From NCBI GenBank assembly GCA_013368315.1, contig JAACJM010000138.1:62001-126000 (forward strand): a stretch of DNA of 64,000 bases, given 5' to 3'. Source of the DNA: Tetrapyrgos nigripes (taxonomy: Eukaryota > Basidiomycota > Agaricomycetes > Agaricales > Campanellaceae). The stretch's first letter is position 1; each line of letters begins with the position of its first letter. Both the position numbers and the translations under genes were made by a program. Positions 21,808 to 32,189 of the stretch are shown one piece after another. The notes under the pieces were generated by a model. That model was given only the letters and a program-made list of their open reading frames with translations, was not told the DNA's origin and ran no database searches.

Positions 21808-22838
21808 TTACTGGTCTGGATTGGGGCGCAGGCTTGACAGGGGACGACTTCTCAGAAACGCGGGCACATCTCTCCTCGGCAACGCATGGCAATTTAGGCT
21901 GGAGTGTTGGATATTTTTCTGCGTCAGACAGCAATCAAGCAATAAAGTAAAGAACTCACAGCAGTCATCGAAAGCTTGCTTCTTATTGAGAAGGTCTTCT
22001 CGGGTCGTCTCAGTAAAGGAAACAAGACAAGACATGAAGAGATAACCGCTATCACTTACCGAAAAAGAAATCTTTGTCCTTGTAACGTCTGGTCTGTTGT
22101 CTTCTTGTTCTGCCTGTTCAGTGTTCAGTCTGCGTCAATCATCTTTTCATAGCTGGAACTGTGTAGAGCCGACTCACCTTCTGTGCGTTCAGAATATCGG
22201 TCAGCCATGCGCGTGCATTACCCGGATATGTTTGAAGTTTTATCCTTATTTCGTGGCGCAGTTGTCGACTGAAGGCGTCAAGCTTCAACAGATTTTCATT
22301 GTTCACGCGAAAGACGCTGGGAGGGCTGCGCCCTCCCCGCGGCTTTCCAAGGTATCACTGCTGATATGGTGATTTTGTATGGGATGGAGTATTGGCAAGG
22401 GTTCGGCCATGGTGGAGTTGTCTGTATCGACTTCATGTTGACAGGTAGTTTTTCGGAGCTTTGAACACAGATGACCACTTCCTTCATGTTCTTGTGAAGT
22501 CCCTCCCAAGACGTCTTTTCAAATGTAGCACCTACGAATACACCGAGTCGCCCATCAGGGAGTATTTCTCTGATCAAGACAGGGTGGATTTTGTGGCCAT
22601 CGTTTCCATTCCGGTATGAGCCGCAAGACCGATGAGATGCAGCATCACAAGTATTCGTAGCACCCAGCCCACATAACTCCTGAAGCACCCAGTTTGGAGA
22701 GACAAACGCCGCACAAATGAAGCCCTCCTCTGGATCAAATGCTATGGTGGAAACAGACGTTTCTGGAGGAGGTGGAAAAGCAGCGTCCACACTGACACTC
22801 CTGTCAGAGAGTTGGTTTACAGACGTTGACCCCGTCAT
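21808..22838 (-). pseudogene. Minus-strand gene of duplicated pair, copy B, frameshifted
   Basis: Counterpart of 17949-18958, starting at the ATG at 22838 (MTGSTSVNQLSDRS). The frame follows copy A until about 22345, where copy B has three T (AAA on the coding strand) against two in copy A. This extra base sends translation to a TGA within 20 codons. After the shift the original frame is still clearly recognisable and conserved (RIKLQTYPGNARAWLTDIL before the same GTGAGT donor), so the lesion is recent or a sequencing error. The downstream short exons are also conserved, with a 17-base insertion relative to copy A near 21870. Confidence 0.7.
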
Positions 22839-23156
22839 GGGAAATGAACTGAAGATGAAGAAAAGGAAGAGACCGGATTCCAGCCGTTGGAGGAGGAGGA
22901 AAAGGATTAACCTGACGCGAGGGTCCCAGTTTCGGAACTGTGCTAAATATGATAATGTCTGTGGGCGTATCTCGAGCCCTTTGTCTCGTTTTGTACTTAT
23001 TCCTTTGTGGGTGGTCCAGTTTCCACCGAATGGGATTGGCATCATCCGTGCTATTGTTCTGAGAACGGCAATTGTTCAATGTTGTTTCAGTTCAGTTTTA
23101 AAGTAACATCACGGCTGGTAATATTATACCCATCGTCTCTAACCCAAACGCCCATC

Positions 23157-24330
23157 ATGGCCAATCCAATGTGGCACCTTTGTCGTGTTCACCTTCGACC
23201 CCGTTGCATCTGCCGTGCACCTTGACAACGTCGACCTCACCACAGCATGCACTGAACTCAGCACGGAAGCAAAGAAAATTTGTAGCCTTTGTTGAATGGG
23301 TCTGTGTTCATATTCTTGCTCGTTAAGATTGGTACTGACATTGTACGAGTAGGCTACACCAGATACGTCTTCTACATCAAACCATTACAACCCTTTCTGA
23401 TTTCATCTTATCTGGCAAGGCCTTGAACACTTACCCCGTCCAATGTTATGTGAAGGAGTGCAGCCTAACATGGTATTTCCCGTTTTGCCCAACACCCTTC
23501 ATTCCACTTCTTGCCCCACACAGCCGTCGCACCGGGGCAGCCGCTTCCATGGAATGACTGCTATCTGTCTGGGCTTGTCAGATTAGAGATTCGGTGTGAG
23601 ACGGAATGGCATGACGATGATTCTGTTAGTGCACCGTATCAGGCAACTCTGGAAGAAGCGATCAGGGTGGGTGGGCAGATGGCCTCTGACAGTTCTGAAG
23701 TCTATAAGAGCAGGACTAAAGCAATGCCTCAGCCTGTCTGTGCAGAGGCTGCTTCTTTCTCGTCTGATTTGTCGTCTGTTCGTGACGATCTTCAAACAAT
23801 TGCGAAGGCTGATAATGAGGATGCTGTTCTCGACGAACGCATGATGAACCTCCTTCTTGGCTATCGGGAGCTAGACGACAGATTCATTGTTCAATGTTCG
23901 ACAGATCTCTCCACCGTTGACGTTGTAACCACCCAGACGAGTTGTACGAGCAACTGGCTGAGTTTGAAAGGTCTGTCTTTTCATCCTCACCCAGTAGTAG
24001 GCTCATTTTTTCCCTATCAATTTTTATCTTTTCTCTCCAGGCTCAAAGCTAGTCTCGAAGTGGACTGTAAACATAAGGAGATTGAGGAGGCACGCCGTAT
24101 TGACGACGAACACTATGCAAACGTTCCCCTCCCCAAGCCATCGCGCAGATACAGGCTCTCACTGGGTAAATGTCTCCGTACTTTCTACCTCAAGGTTGCT
24201 CTCTGACATTTGGATTGCAGGGCTGTTGTTCCAGCGTTTGGGAAAGCGAGTGAAAGAAGCTGTGCCGGGACGTTGGCTGAGAAAGCTCAACTGCAGAAAA
24301 AAACCGGATCAATCTTCCTCGGAGGAATAA
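23157..24330 (+). pseudogene. Plus-strand gene of duplicated pair, copy B, frameshifted
   Basis: Counterpart of 19305-20443. Relative to copy A it differs by 5 nt near the first ATG (23157), by a 4-nt deletion near 23515 (CCCCACACAGCC against CCCCGAACACAAGCC) and by a one-base deletion near 23922 (GTTGTAACCACC against GTCATCAACCACC), each changing frame. The 3' end is better than in copy A: the last exon reads through RWLRKLNCRKKPDQSSSEE to a stop at 24330, whereas copy A stops early. The two copies thus carry different lesions in the same gene. Confidence 0.7.
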
Positions 24331-24912
24331 GGGAATAATATGATGGTCTTGGACTGGAGGTGCTTTCGTCAAAATTGTGCCAGGTGCATCTTGCGAATAG
24401 AGTAGGGCCCTGTGCTTGCTTTCAACTCCCTCTGTAGGATTTTAGATTGTCGCATTATTTGTTTGAACTTTGATTGTCGCTCCCTTGTATTTACTACACT
24501 ATTCTTTCCTTAATCATCTCCGCTGCGATTTGCGAATAACACGCTTTTACGATCTCTTGTTCTATGTGGCCATACTATCATCACGGAGAAGAGAAGAAAC
24601 TTGGAAGCACACGGACGCTACTTTTGATGCCCTCATCAACTTATCCAACCCGCGTGCGCCTTAATTTTCCTGTACAATCTGAGTCCTCCACCTCATGAAG
24701 ACAATAATAAGCATTTGGAAATGAAGATGAAGAGAGGTAGTTCGGGATGTTGGTTGAGGAAGCTTCATTGGAAGCTCACCTGCTGTCGCAGATATCGTGC
24801 CGCTTGTTGATCGAGTGCACCCATATACCACACTTGAGAATCCACATCTTCCAAGTATCCCGCTTCCGCGAAAAGCCTGCAGAGTCTATAAGAATTAGCA
24901 TTAGGTTGTACA

Positions 24913-25170
24913 TACTGTACCATTTTAATCAATTCAGCAACAGAATGACAAAAAAGACGAATTCTCTGCCTTGTAACGCGTTACAGAGGCTAGTGACGAA
25001 ATTTGCTACTGTTACACGTCAAAATTCTCGGGAATCGGTCCATAAAAGGAAATTTTTCGTCGCCTACGGCGAAAAATTGGACCTTGTAACGAGTAACTCA
25101 AACTGAATTTAGGTTCGTCAGCCACGTAACAGTAACGGTGAGGTGCCGAATTGATTAAAATGGTACAGTA
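24913..25170. mobile_element. MITE-like element with TA target duplication
   Basis: TACTGTACCATTTTAATCAA at 24913 onward is matched as an exact reverse complement ending at 25170 (23 bp on each side, TA included). If the outer TA is the target duplication, the element is 24915-25168 (254 bp). Inner parts also pair imperfectly (a GTTACAGAGG..GTGACGAAATT stretch against AATTTAGGTTCGTCAGCC..), and the centre holds a hairpin AATTTTTCG/CGAAAAATT at about 25050-25078. No coding capacity. TA-flanked TIRs fit the Tc1/mariner group (inference). Confidence 0.8.
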
Positions 25171-25750
25171 GCAGACAGAAGACACCGTGAATTAGTGATA
25201 TCAGCCTGCGTGGCACTACTGAGCTGGACGGTGAAGCCTTCGGTTCCTTGTCTTCATGCTTGAAACGTTTAGGAGGATGAAGACCTGGGCTGAACAGAAC
25301 CTGGGAAGGCTGATATTCGTCTTAGGAGGATTCATAGCCCATCACCCTAATAGAGAGTTGAGGAGTCGGTGTGCAGGCAGGACAGAAAAGGAAACCCAGA
25401 GTTGAGGACGTCGGTGTTCAGGCGCTTGGTGACAGGAAAGGAAAGCAGCGGCCTCTGCGATATTATTTTGTGTAGCTACACCTCATTCCATTGCATCACA
25501 TCACAATATACCATACGGCCTACTCCAGCGTGTACTCTAATAACTGTACAACATCATCTGGGTAGTAGGAGAGGAGGATTGTCGTCTCCGCGTCCGATCT
25601 GCATCCGCGCAGAGTTAGTAGAAAAGCTCTCTTAAAAACAGCTGGTTACAAAAATCTTAGGTAATCTCAAAGGTATGTATTTTACGAAAATCCATGTCAA
25701 ACCATACAACCAACAAACCCTTTCATTTCTGACGTAGGCTTTTTGTACAG
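25171..25750. other. Intergenic region upstream of the TFIIS-like gene
   Basis: No credible start codon or first exon for the downstream TFIIS-like reading frame was found here. GA-rich patches around 25340-25440. Confidence 0.45.
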
Positions 25751-26540
25751 GAAATCGTTGATTTGCTAGGTATTCTGAAGAATTTCCAAGCGAATGAAGC
25801 TGTCCTTAGGGTGAGTATTTCACGTCAATTTTTCAGATTTCTTTGTCTGCCCATGCGGTTTCTTGAATCGGTTTTAGTGCTAATTGCCCTGGCCGTGTGC
25901 AGGAAAGCAAGGCTGGTTTGGCAATAGGGAAATTGCGTCAGCATTTTTCAGAGGAAGTCGCGGATGCCGCCAAAGATCTGGTGAAGAAGTGGAAGAATGA
26001 GCTGGAGTTGAAGGCGAAGCAGGCTGCGTGGCGTATTAACGCGAAGGGTGCGTGTTGCATACAACCTCCCATTCTACTAGTTACCAACCCTTTGTTTGCC
26101 AGCTGCGACTGTTTCAAAGATTTCGACACCCACTGCGACGTCCTCAAATAGGAAGACCGAAGTACGCAGCTCTAAGACAGACAAACCCAAAATCAATGTT
26201 ACTGGAGACAAGATTCGAGACAAGTGTATAGAGCTTCTTTATGACGCTCTTGCAGTGGATTCTAGTGTCTGTGAGTTTTGGATAAAGTTGTATTGACCCG
26301 TTTCTTACATATCTCACAGCGACCGATCTCATCAGCCAACGAGCTATCGCCATCGAGTCAGCAGTGCTCAATCTTTTCGGGACCACTGCAGATTACAAGA
26401 ACAACATTCGTTCGCTGTTTGTGAACCTGAGAGATAAAAACAACCCTGGGCTACGAGAAAGTGTTGTTGCTGGAGATATCCCTGCTGATACGCTATCCAA
26501 AATGACGAGTAGCGTCCGTGTTCCTTCGCCACAAAATTGA
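25751..26540 (+). pseudogene. TFIIS-like transcription elongation factor lacking start and zinc ribbon
   Basis: Exons follow TFIIS order: EIVDLLGILKNFQANEAVLR (from 25751), then after an intron ESKAGLAIGKLRQHF..VKKWKNELE (N-terminal LW domain). A Ser/Thr/Lys linker comes next (from 26102), then GDKIRDKCIELLYDAL and, after one more intron, the central domain through NNIRSLFVNLRDKNNPGLRE and DTLSKMTS. Splice sites and phases between these exons are good. The frame ends at 26540 with a short tail, and no CxxC..CxxC ribbon with the acidic DE hairpin is found downstream. No ATG precedes the first exon. Known TFIIS needs the ribbon to stimulate RNA polymerase II transcript cleavage. This is either a decayed paralogue or an unusual ribbonless form; I favour decay. 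Confidence 0.7.
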
Positions 26541-26792
26541 CGGAGTAAAATATTCACAGATATAGTCCACGTTCGCATAAGTTTCCTTGTAGTTGTAAAT
26601 TATCATACTAGTCTTTCCTCATTCTTGAATAATTGCAAATCATATCTTATGAAATCTCTTCCACATAAGCAAGTCGGAAGTTTGAACAAACGCAAGAGTC
26701 CGTCTGCGTATCACTGACAGTGACTCGTATGAGTCACGCCATTACGCGCTTGAACATTTTCTCTTCTGACCACGTTCGACAACCAAGATGCC

Positions 26793-29700
26793 ATGCAAAC
26801 CGACAGCGGGCAATTGGACTTAGAAGAGGCCATTCTTGTCTCTGAAATCGACCTCGAAATCAGCTTACGGGAACGACTTGCAGCAACCTTGGAATCTCGT
26901 ATAAAATGGGCTTCACTGTTGCAGGACGCGCTGAACAGTGGTGCGTTCTTATCTATTCTTTCTAGAATTGCCTCTGATGTGTAATCTTTACTCTCAGAGA
27001 CGGCAGATGTACCGCAGGTCGTCTTCAAAGATGCAGCACTCAACGCTCTGACGGCTATTGACGCAAATTCGGACATACTTTTCACTCGAGAAAACTTTGC
27101 ACCAGTGGCTGTCGCTCATTCCGTCAACAACGCGCAGAAAGGAAAGCCAACGCCAAAGGAGAAGCCTTTGACGCGTTCTCAAAAGTCCAAGTTCATCTAC
27201 TTGCGGTCGTCGCCATCGGAGACCCAAGGTTCGACTCAGATTTATATCCTTCGGTGTCCAACGTGTCTACGCACTGCCTTTACCAACCTACAAGGTCTCT
27301 ATAACCATGCTCGGATCTCTCACAGCATTGGCTGGGGTACACACGAGGAATGTGTCAAGACGTGTTCTGTTCTGAAGGAGGAGGTAGAGGCGCAGGTTGG
27401 GCATGAGTTCGAGCTGGAGGCTGGCATAGATATCGGATCAGGCTCTGCATTATTGCCAGGAGTAAAAAGTCTCTTTCAGATGGCTGTTGAAGGAACACGA
27501 GATCGTGTGGCAGGGGATGCTTGTCAGGAGATGGAGACTGGAGAGGAAAAGAGTGTGCATTTGACGAAGACCCTTGGCTTACACGGAGATTCGCCAGCAC
27601 TTGCACAATTTTTGGGAAAGGAGGCGAAAAGAAAAGAGATCAAAGTCCGTACGGAGGATGAAAATGCGGAAGTGGACATCCATGGGCTTGACGAGGAGCA
27701 GAGGCCAAAAAGACGCTGGCGTAGACCCAATCCACACCTCTATGGTTCCAGGAGCGCTGAAAGTGGTGCCGCGGTTGTCCCAGCTATCGAGGACGAAGAT
27801 CTCAAGCCGCTGGCCGAATTGCAGAATGGGTCAAAGATGTCGGAAGATTTGGCTACCCCTTCTATCCAGAGCAGCAGGTTCCGCATGGCCTGTCGTATCA
27901 TTATCACCGACTCAAGTCTGTTCGTCCCTCCCAAACAGCGTGCAGAGACTGCTAGAGAACATACACATAAATGGATGCTTTCCGTTGAGTCGGCTTCCTA
28001 TGTATGTCTTTCTTCAGTATGCGTTCTCTCAAGATTTTTTGTCTAACCAGTGTATTCTATCTACAGAGCATAGACCTAACCACAGTTCTCACCTCCATGA
28101 CTGTGACCTCGATTCCACTTCCCAACATGGATCCTATGGACTTTATCCCCATTCCCGCACTGACCGCGACCGAACCTCCATATCTTGTTGTCGGTACCAC
28201 ATCAGAACCATTTCATGCTCAAATTGAGCTCGTCTTCAATCCCGGTGGTAGTACACATGGTGGAGAAGCGCAGAAGATTATTTTAGAGCATTGGGTTGGA
28301 CTAGATATGCTGGGAACGTCAAAATCACCTGTCAAGGGCGACGAGCAGATGGTCGATGTAGAGCTAGACAAGGATACCGAGCTTAGACCCGCGAAGACAG
28401 GATATACACCTACCAGTTCCAGGGTGCATTGGGAGACAAAGAAGGATGGTGAAGTGAAGGTTGAGAATGATGATAGGACGGACAATCTGAAAACTGAGCC
28501 TGGTGTTGGTGACGCTGGTGACGTTCCAAACGCCAGTAATGCCAATGGAGCCGATTCTAACGACGAAACGAAGCCTGGTAATTGGGAGGACGTATTGAAG
28601 TCCTTACTGCCGCAATTTCCTATGACCTTGAAAGGTACAAATGCTATTCTTTTGAGTCTTGTCTTGATTCACTGCTCATGTTTTCTCTGTTTACAGACGT
28701 GACCCCTTCTGTTCCGGATCCTCCGTCGAATAAGCGCGGCAGATCTTCCAATGCCAATGCGGCTGTCAAACCGAAACTCCCCTATAAACTTGTAGCGAAC
28801 CAGGAAGAACTGAATGGATTAGTCATGGGTAGGAGAAAGGCGATCGAGGTACGTTTATGCGTTGTTTAGACCAGAGAGTATTACTCACACTGTCTACCAT
28901 AGTGGGGCCGCGCTAAAGCCATTCGGGATGCTTACACTGAACGTATCAAGGAATCTCAGCCTCGGATACCTGCATCCCCTTCCACCACCTCACCTGGAGC
29001 ATCAGATACCGCTCAAATTCCTCTCCCAAGCGTCAACACCGAACTCCATATTAACACCAGTCTCATACCACTTACTGTCAGCGACGTTTTCTGCTGGCTT
29101 GAGGATGAAGGTCATTTCTTCCGAGAGCCTTTACCAGCCCCGTCAGGAGACCAAGATACCGCTGCTCCAACTGAAGACACTAGCAAGGAGAGTCGTTGGG
29201 CTCAGCTACTTCAGGACGGGAAATGGTGTAAAGTCTGTGGGTTGGGGTTATGGGCTCATGGCATTCTGGATATTCCAGATCCAGCGAGTGTCACTGCTAG
29301 TCAAAGTGGCCATGGGCGACGAGCATCCACTGCGGCTTCGAGCTCCGCACTGAGTGCGATAACGTTTCCTCAGCCCACCGAACCGGGTCTTTATGATATG
29401 CGTGGTCAACCTGTCAGCCCCCAATCCTTCAAGTGTGATATCGTCCCTGCATCATTGCAGATGTCCAAAATGCCTATGGTGAACGTGCAGAGGATCTTTT
29501 CGAAGCATATTAATAGGCGGCAGCAGCATCTGCTAGCTGAAGCCGAAAGGGAAAGGTGGGAGGATGCAGACATGGATGTGGATGTGGATTCCGTTTCTGC
29601 TACTATTGCTCCGACCCCAGCACCGTATCAACCAGTAACTCTACCTCTGCCAGGACAAGGGCGACCACTTTACCCTACGCCCACAACGGCTAGGCATATG

Positions 29701-30549
29701 TCTGACTCGCAGAAGAGACTACGAAATCGTCTATTGGTCACCATCACCGACCCTCGGCTGATCGAGCATTACAGAACCTGTGTTGCCTCTTTGAACCTCC
29801 GTGCATTCCAGCTTCCTTCAGAAACCAGCCCTGGTCCTGAATACCCTCTCTCTTCCATAGCAGCTTCATCTGCAGATGTCGATTCTACGCTTGCCTCATA
29901 CTCTCTACTTGCAATTCTTACAAAATCATTCGTCAAGTACCTGGTCAAAGAAGCTCTCGAGGTTAGCACAAGAGATAAAGATCTCGGTCTGACTTGGATG
30001 CATCAGAATCATATCCGTGATGTTGGTTTGGCGTTGGCTGGGCATCCTACGACAGCTTCGAGACGATCTAAAGCTGCGACTACGCTAGGAGGAGCAGGAG
30101 CTACTGGTGGTGGTGAAGAAGTTGCGAGTAGAGGAAGAGGCAGGGCTAAAGACAAGGAGAAAGTGAAGCTACAGACGACTAGGGTTCTGACTCCGATGCA
30201 CGTCATGGCAGGCGTGGTTTCTGGATACGTAAAGGCTGGAAGTATGTCACTAGCTCCATCCTCTACCGCCTCTGCAGCATTGGGTTTAAGCTCGTCCGCT
30301 GTTGGACCTTCAAGATATGTACCTGGGGCAACGTCGAGCCCACAGTCTATCTCGAATATTTTGTCTGGATCTTTCAGGCCTGCTCATGGCCCTTACTCGA
30401 GTACTACTATCTCTTCCCTTCCCAGTCAGGAAAGGATGGCGACTGCTGTAGCTGTTTTTGGATGTCTTGCACGATTGGGTATTGGTGTAGATGGTTTCGA
30501 TCTGGATTTGGGCTTGGGGAGCAGTGGTTCAAGGAGGGACTCGTTCTAG
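26793..30549 (+). CDS. YEATS-domain chromatin protein (YEATS2-like)
   Basis: Exons 26793-26940, 26998-28001, 28067-28634, 28697-28848, 28903-30549 sum to 3519 nt (1172 aa) with correct phases. About residue 150 a C2H2-like motif CPTCLRTAFTNLQGLYNHAR..H is present. The YEATS region starts at HTHKWMLSVESASY (residue ~370), continues with DLTTVLTSMTVTSIPLPN, EPPYLVV and IELVFNPGG, and is followed by MVDVELDKD as in YEATS2-type proteins. Later parts are a CxxCG motif (CKVCGLGLWAHG), Pro/Ser-rich linkers and a helical block (LLAILTKSFVKYLVKEALEV). YEATS domains read acylated histone lysines. Here the usual Gly-Trp-Gly loop is replaced (see findings), so ligand binding is uncertain. Intact; nuclear location inferred. 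Confidence 0.8.
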
Positions 30550-31191
30550 TTGGTTGTAATGGGCGTGTGTAGATGGGACTCTCTTGGATTTTTGTCTTTG
30601 CCGTGTATCTATCGTCATTGAGGCTATCCATGGACAGGAAAAACCCAGTTCAGGAGAAATACGACTTTGTTAGACCGACGTTTGGAGATATTATAATGAT
30701 TTCAGCAGACCCGAAGCCAAGTAATACAAAGAAACATCAAACTGTCGTACAAAATCTGACTACCGTCGCCGTTGTCCGGCTCCAAACTAAAGCAAATCCA
30801 ATCGCCATGAAAAGGGGTTCAGGCAAAATGATGACTATGTACGTGAGCAGATGATAGATGTGCTAGTGAGCCTGGATGGAGATTTCGGTGAGCAGATTAG
30901 TTGCCAAAGCTGTCGAGAAGGAAGCTAACTCTATTTGTACAAGGATCCTCATCTCTGCTTTGTCTCTAGACTTTTAGGCACATGTCTCAAGCTTAAGATC
31001 TCAAGAGGCAATCCAAGAACAGCATATCATGACATTTCGAGAAGAACCAAGAACACTAGACTATTGTACAAGAAGAACACAGTTGACTATCGTAAAACAA
31101 ACTATTGCTATCCTAGCTCGACATATATCATTATTGTTAGCACTAAATGAGACAAATCCAGCATCCATCACACCATTCTCTGACTGCCCAC
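30550..31191. other. Convergent intergenic region
   Basis: 3' flanks of the YEATS gene and of the minus-strand gene ending at 31192. No gene or repeat noticed. Confidence 0.5.
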
Positions 31192-32189
31192 TCAGTCTGA
31201 GTCATAGGGATCATCCATGGCATCCCAGTACTCACAGAGACAACCAGGCCACGAACAACTAGGACCAGTAAAGCTCGGTGGTGGAGTGACACGTCTGGGT
31301 ACAATTCTCAGAATACGCTGAGGACGATTTGCGTTATCATGTGTCTTCCGGTATGAAGCGTTCAGCTTCTCGAGACTGGTCATGGATAAGAAAGAAAGAG
31401 TCAGTAGGATTATAGTTGAGGTAGTCTAAGCGAGACGTACTAGTCCTCGCAAAGTTCTTTGCCTTTGTTGAGCACTTCGCATGAAGGCTTGTCATCCAAT
31501 GCGCCTTGCACACCATTAACCGCCGCATGCTTGCGATAGGCAAGGCGCTTGAGGTTGTTGAGATTATAGGACCGACCGGGTTCACCGGGGTAATTCGTCT
31601 TCTCGAACGACTTGTACGGTAGAGTATCTATTTCATAGTTCTCGAATCTGAAATAGTCCTTGGCTTCAGGAAGGGACAGATGTGAGCCTTGTACTGGGAT
31701 AGAAAATGCCATGAACTCACCATCTGATTTATGCATCTCCTGGCTATACAACGCCTGCTCATAATTTTTGTCGTATTTCCACTTGTGCGCAAGACACCAT
31801 TCTTCCACTTCTCCACCGATTCTTGCTTCTCAGCTCTTGTCAACTTCTTCGAACCCTTATCATCTTTTGGTTTTGTCTTCGCCGACGGAGATTTTTTAGG
31901 GGAGCTGGCTTTGGACGATTGGGATTTAGCTTTCTTGGTAGGCGACTCGAAATCTGGATCTTCGGGAGCTATGCGTTTACGACGGGATATTGTGCTAGTG
32001 GGAGTGCATGGGACTTCAGTGTTTTTGGTAGCGGTAATAGTGGCAGGTGGGTCAGTGAGCTCGATCCGCTGTGAAAGGATACATTGTAAGTGGGAGCGCG
32101 GGAGAGCAGTACTGACGGAGGCTAGGACGTACTTCGAGTGCTTCTAGCACTTTGGACCTAGTCCTTCGTTGAGGGCTCAGAGTAGTCAT
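31192..32189 (-). pseudogene. Basic nuclear-type protein with frameshift, paralogue of 35802-36530
   Basis: The start at 32189 reads MTTLSPQRRTRSKVLEALE, then an intron (GTACGT..CACAG), then a Lys/Ser/Pro-rich segment with KSPSAKTKPKDDKGSKK typical of nuclear proteins. At about 31800 the frame shifts by one: SVEKWK is followed in another frame by WCLAHKWKYDKNYEQ, matching KWEKWCVDHTWELAKKYEQ of the paralogue. It continues EAKDYFRFENYEIDTLPYKS and NLNNLKRLAYRKHAAVNG, then an intron and a tail ending DDPYDSD. The middle weakly recalls the C-terminal DNA-binding part of XPA/Rad14 proteins (inference, unverified). One missing base could also be a sequencing error. Confidence 0.55.

Larger units (their letters stand above)
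21369..24668. repeat. Tandem segmental duplication, copy B
   Basis: Second copy of the segment at 17520-20850, same orientation, offset about 3.83 kb, with many substitutions and small indels. The divergence is too high to be an assembly artefact of one locus. Confidence 0.92.

Noticed and set aside
25050..25078. Hairpin AATTTTTCG..CGAAAAATT as a terminator
   Set aside because: It lies at the centre of the TIR element at 24913-25170, far from a gene end, and eukaryotic Pol II genes do not use such terminators.
28219..28545. 108-codon minus-strand frame inside the YEATS gene
   Set aside because: Shadow of the exon on the plus strand; no independent start context.
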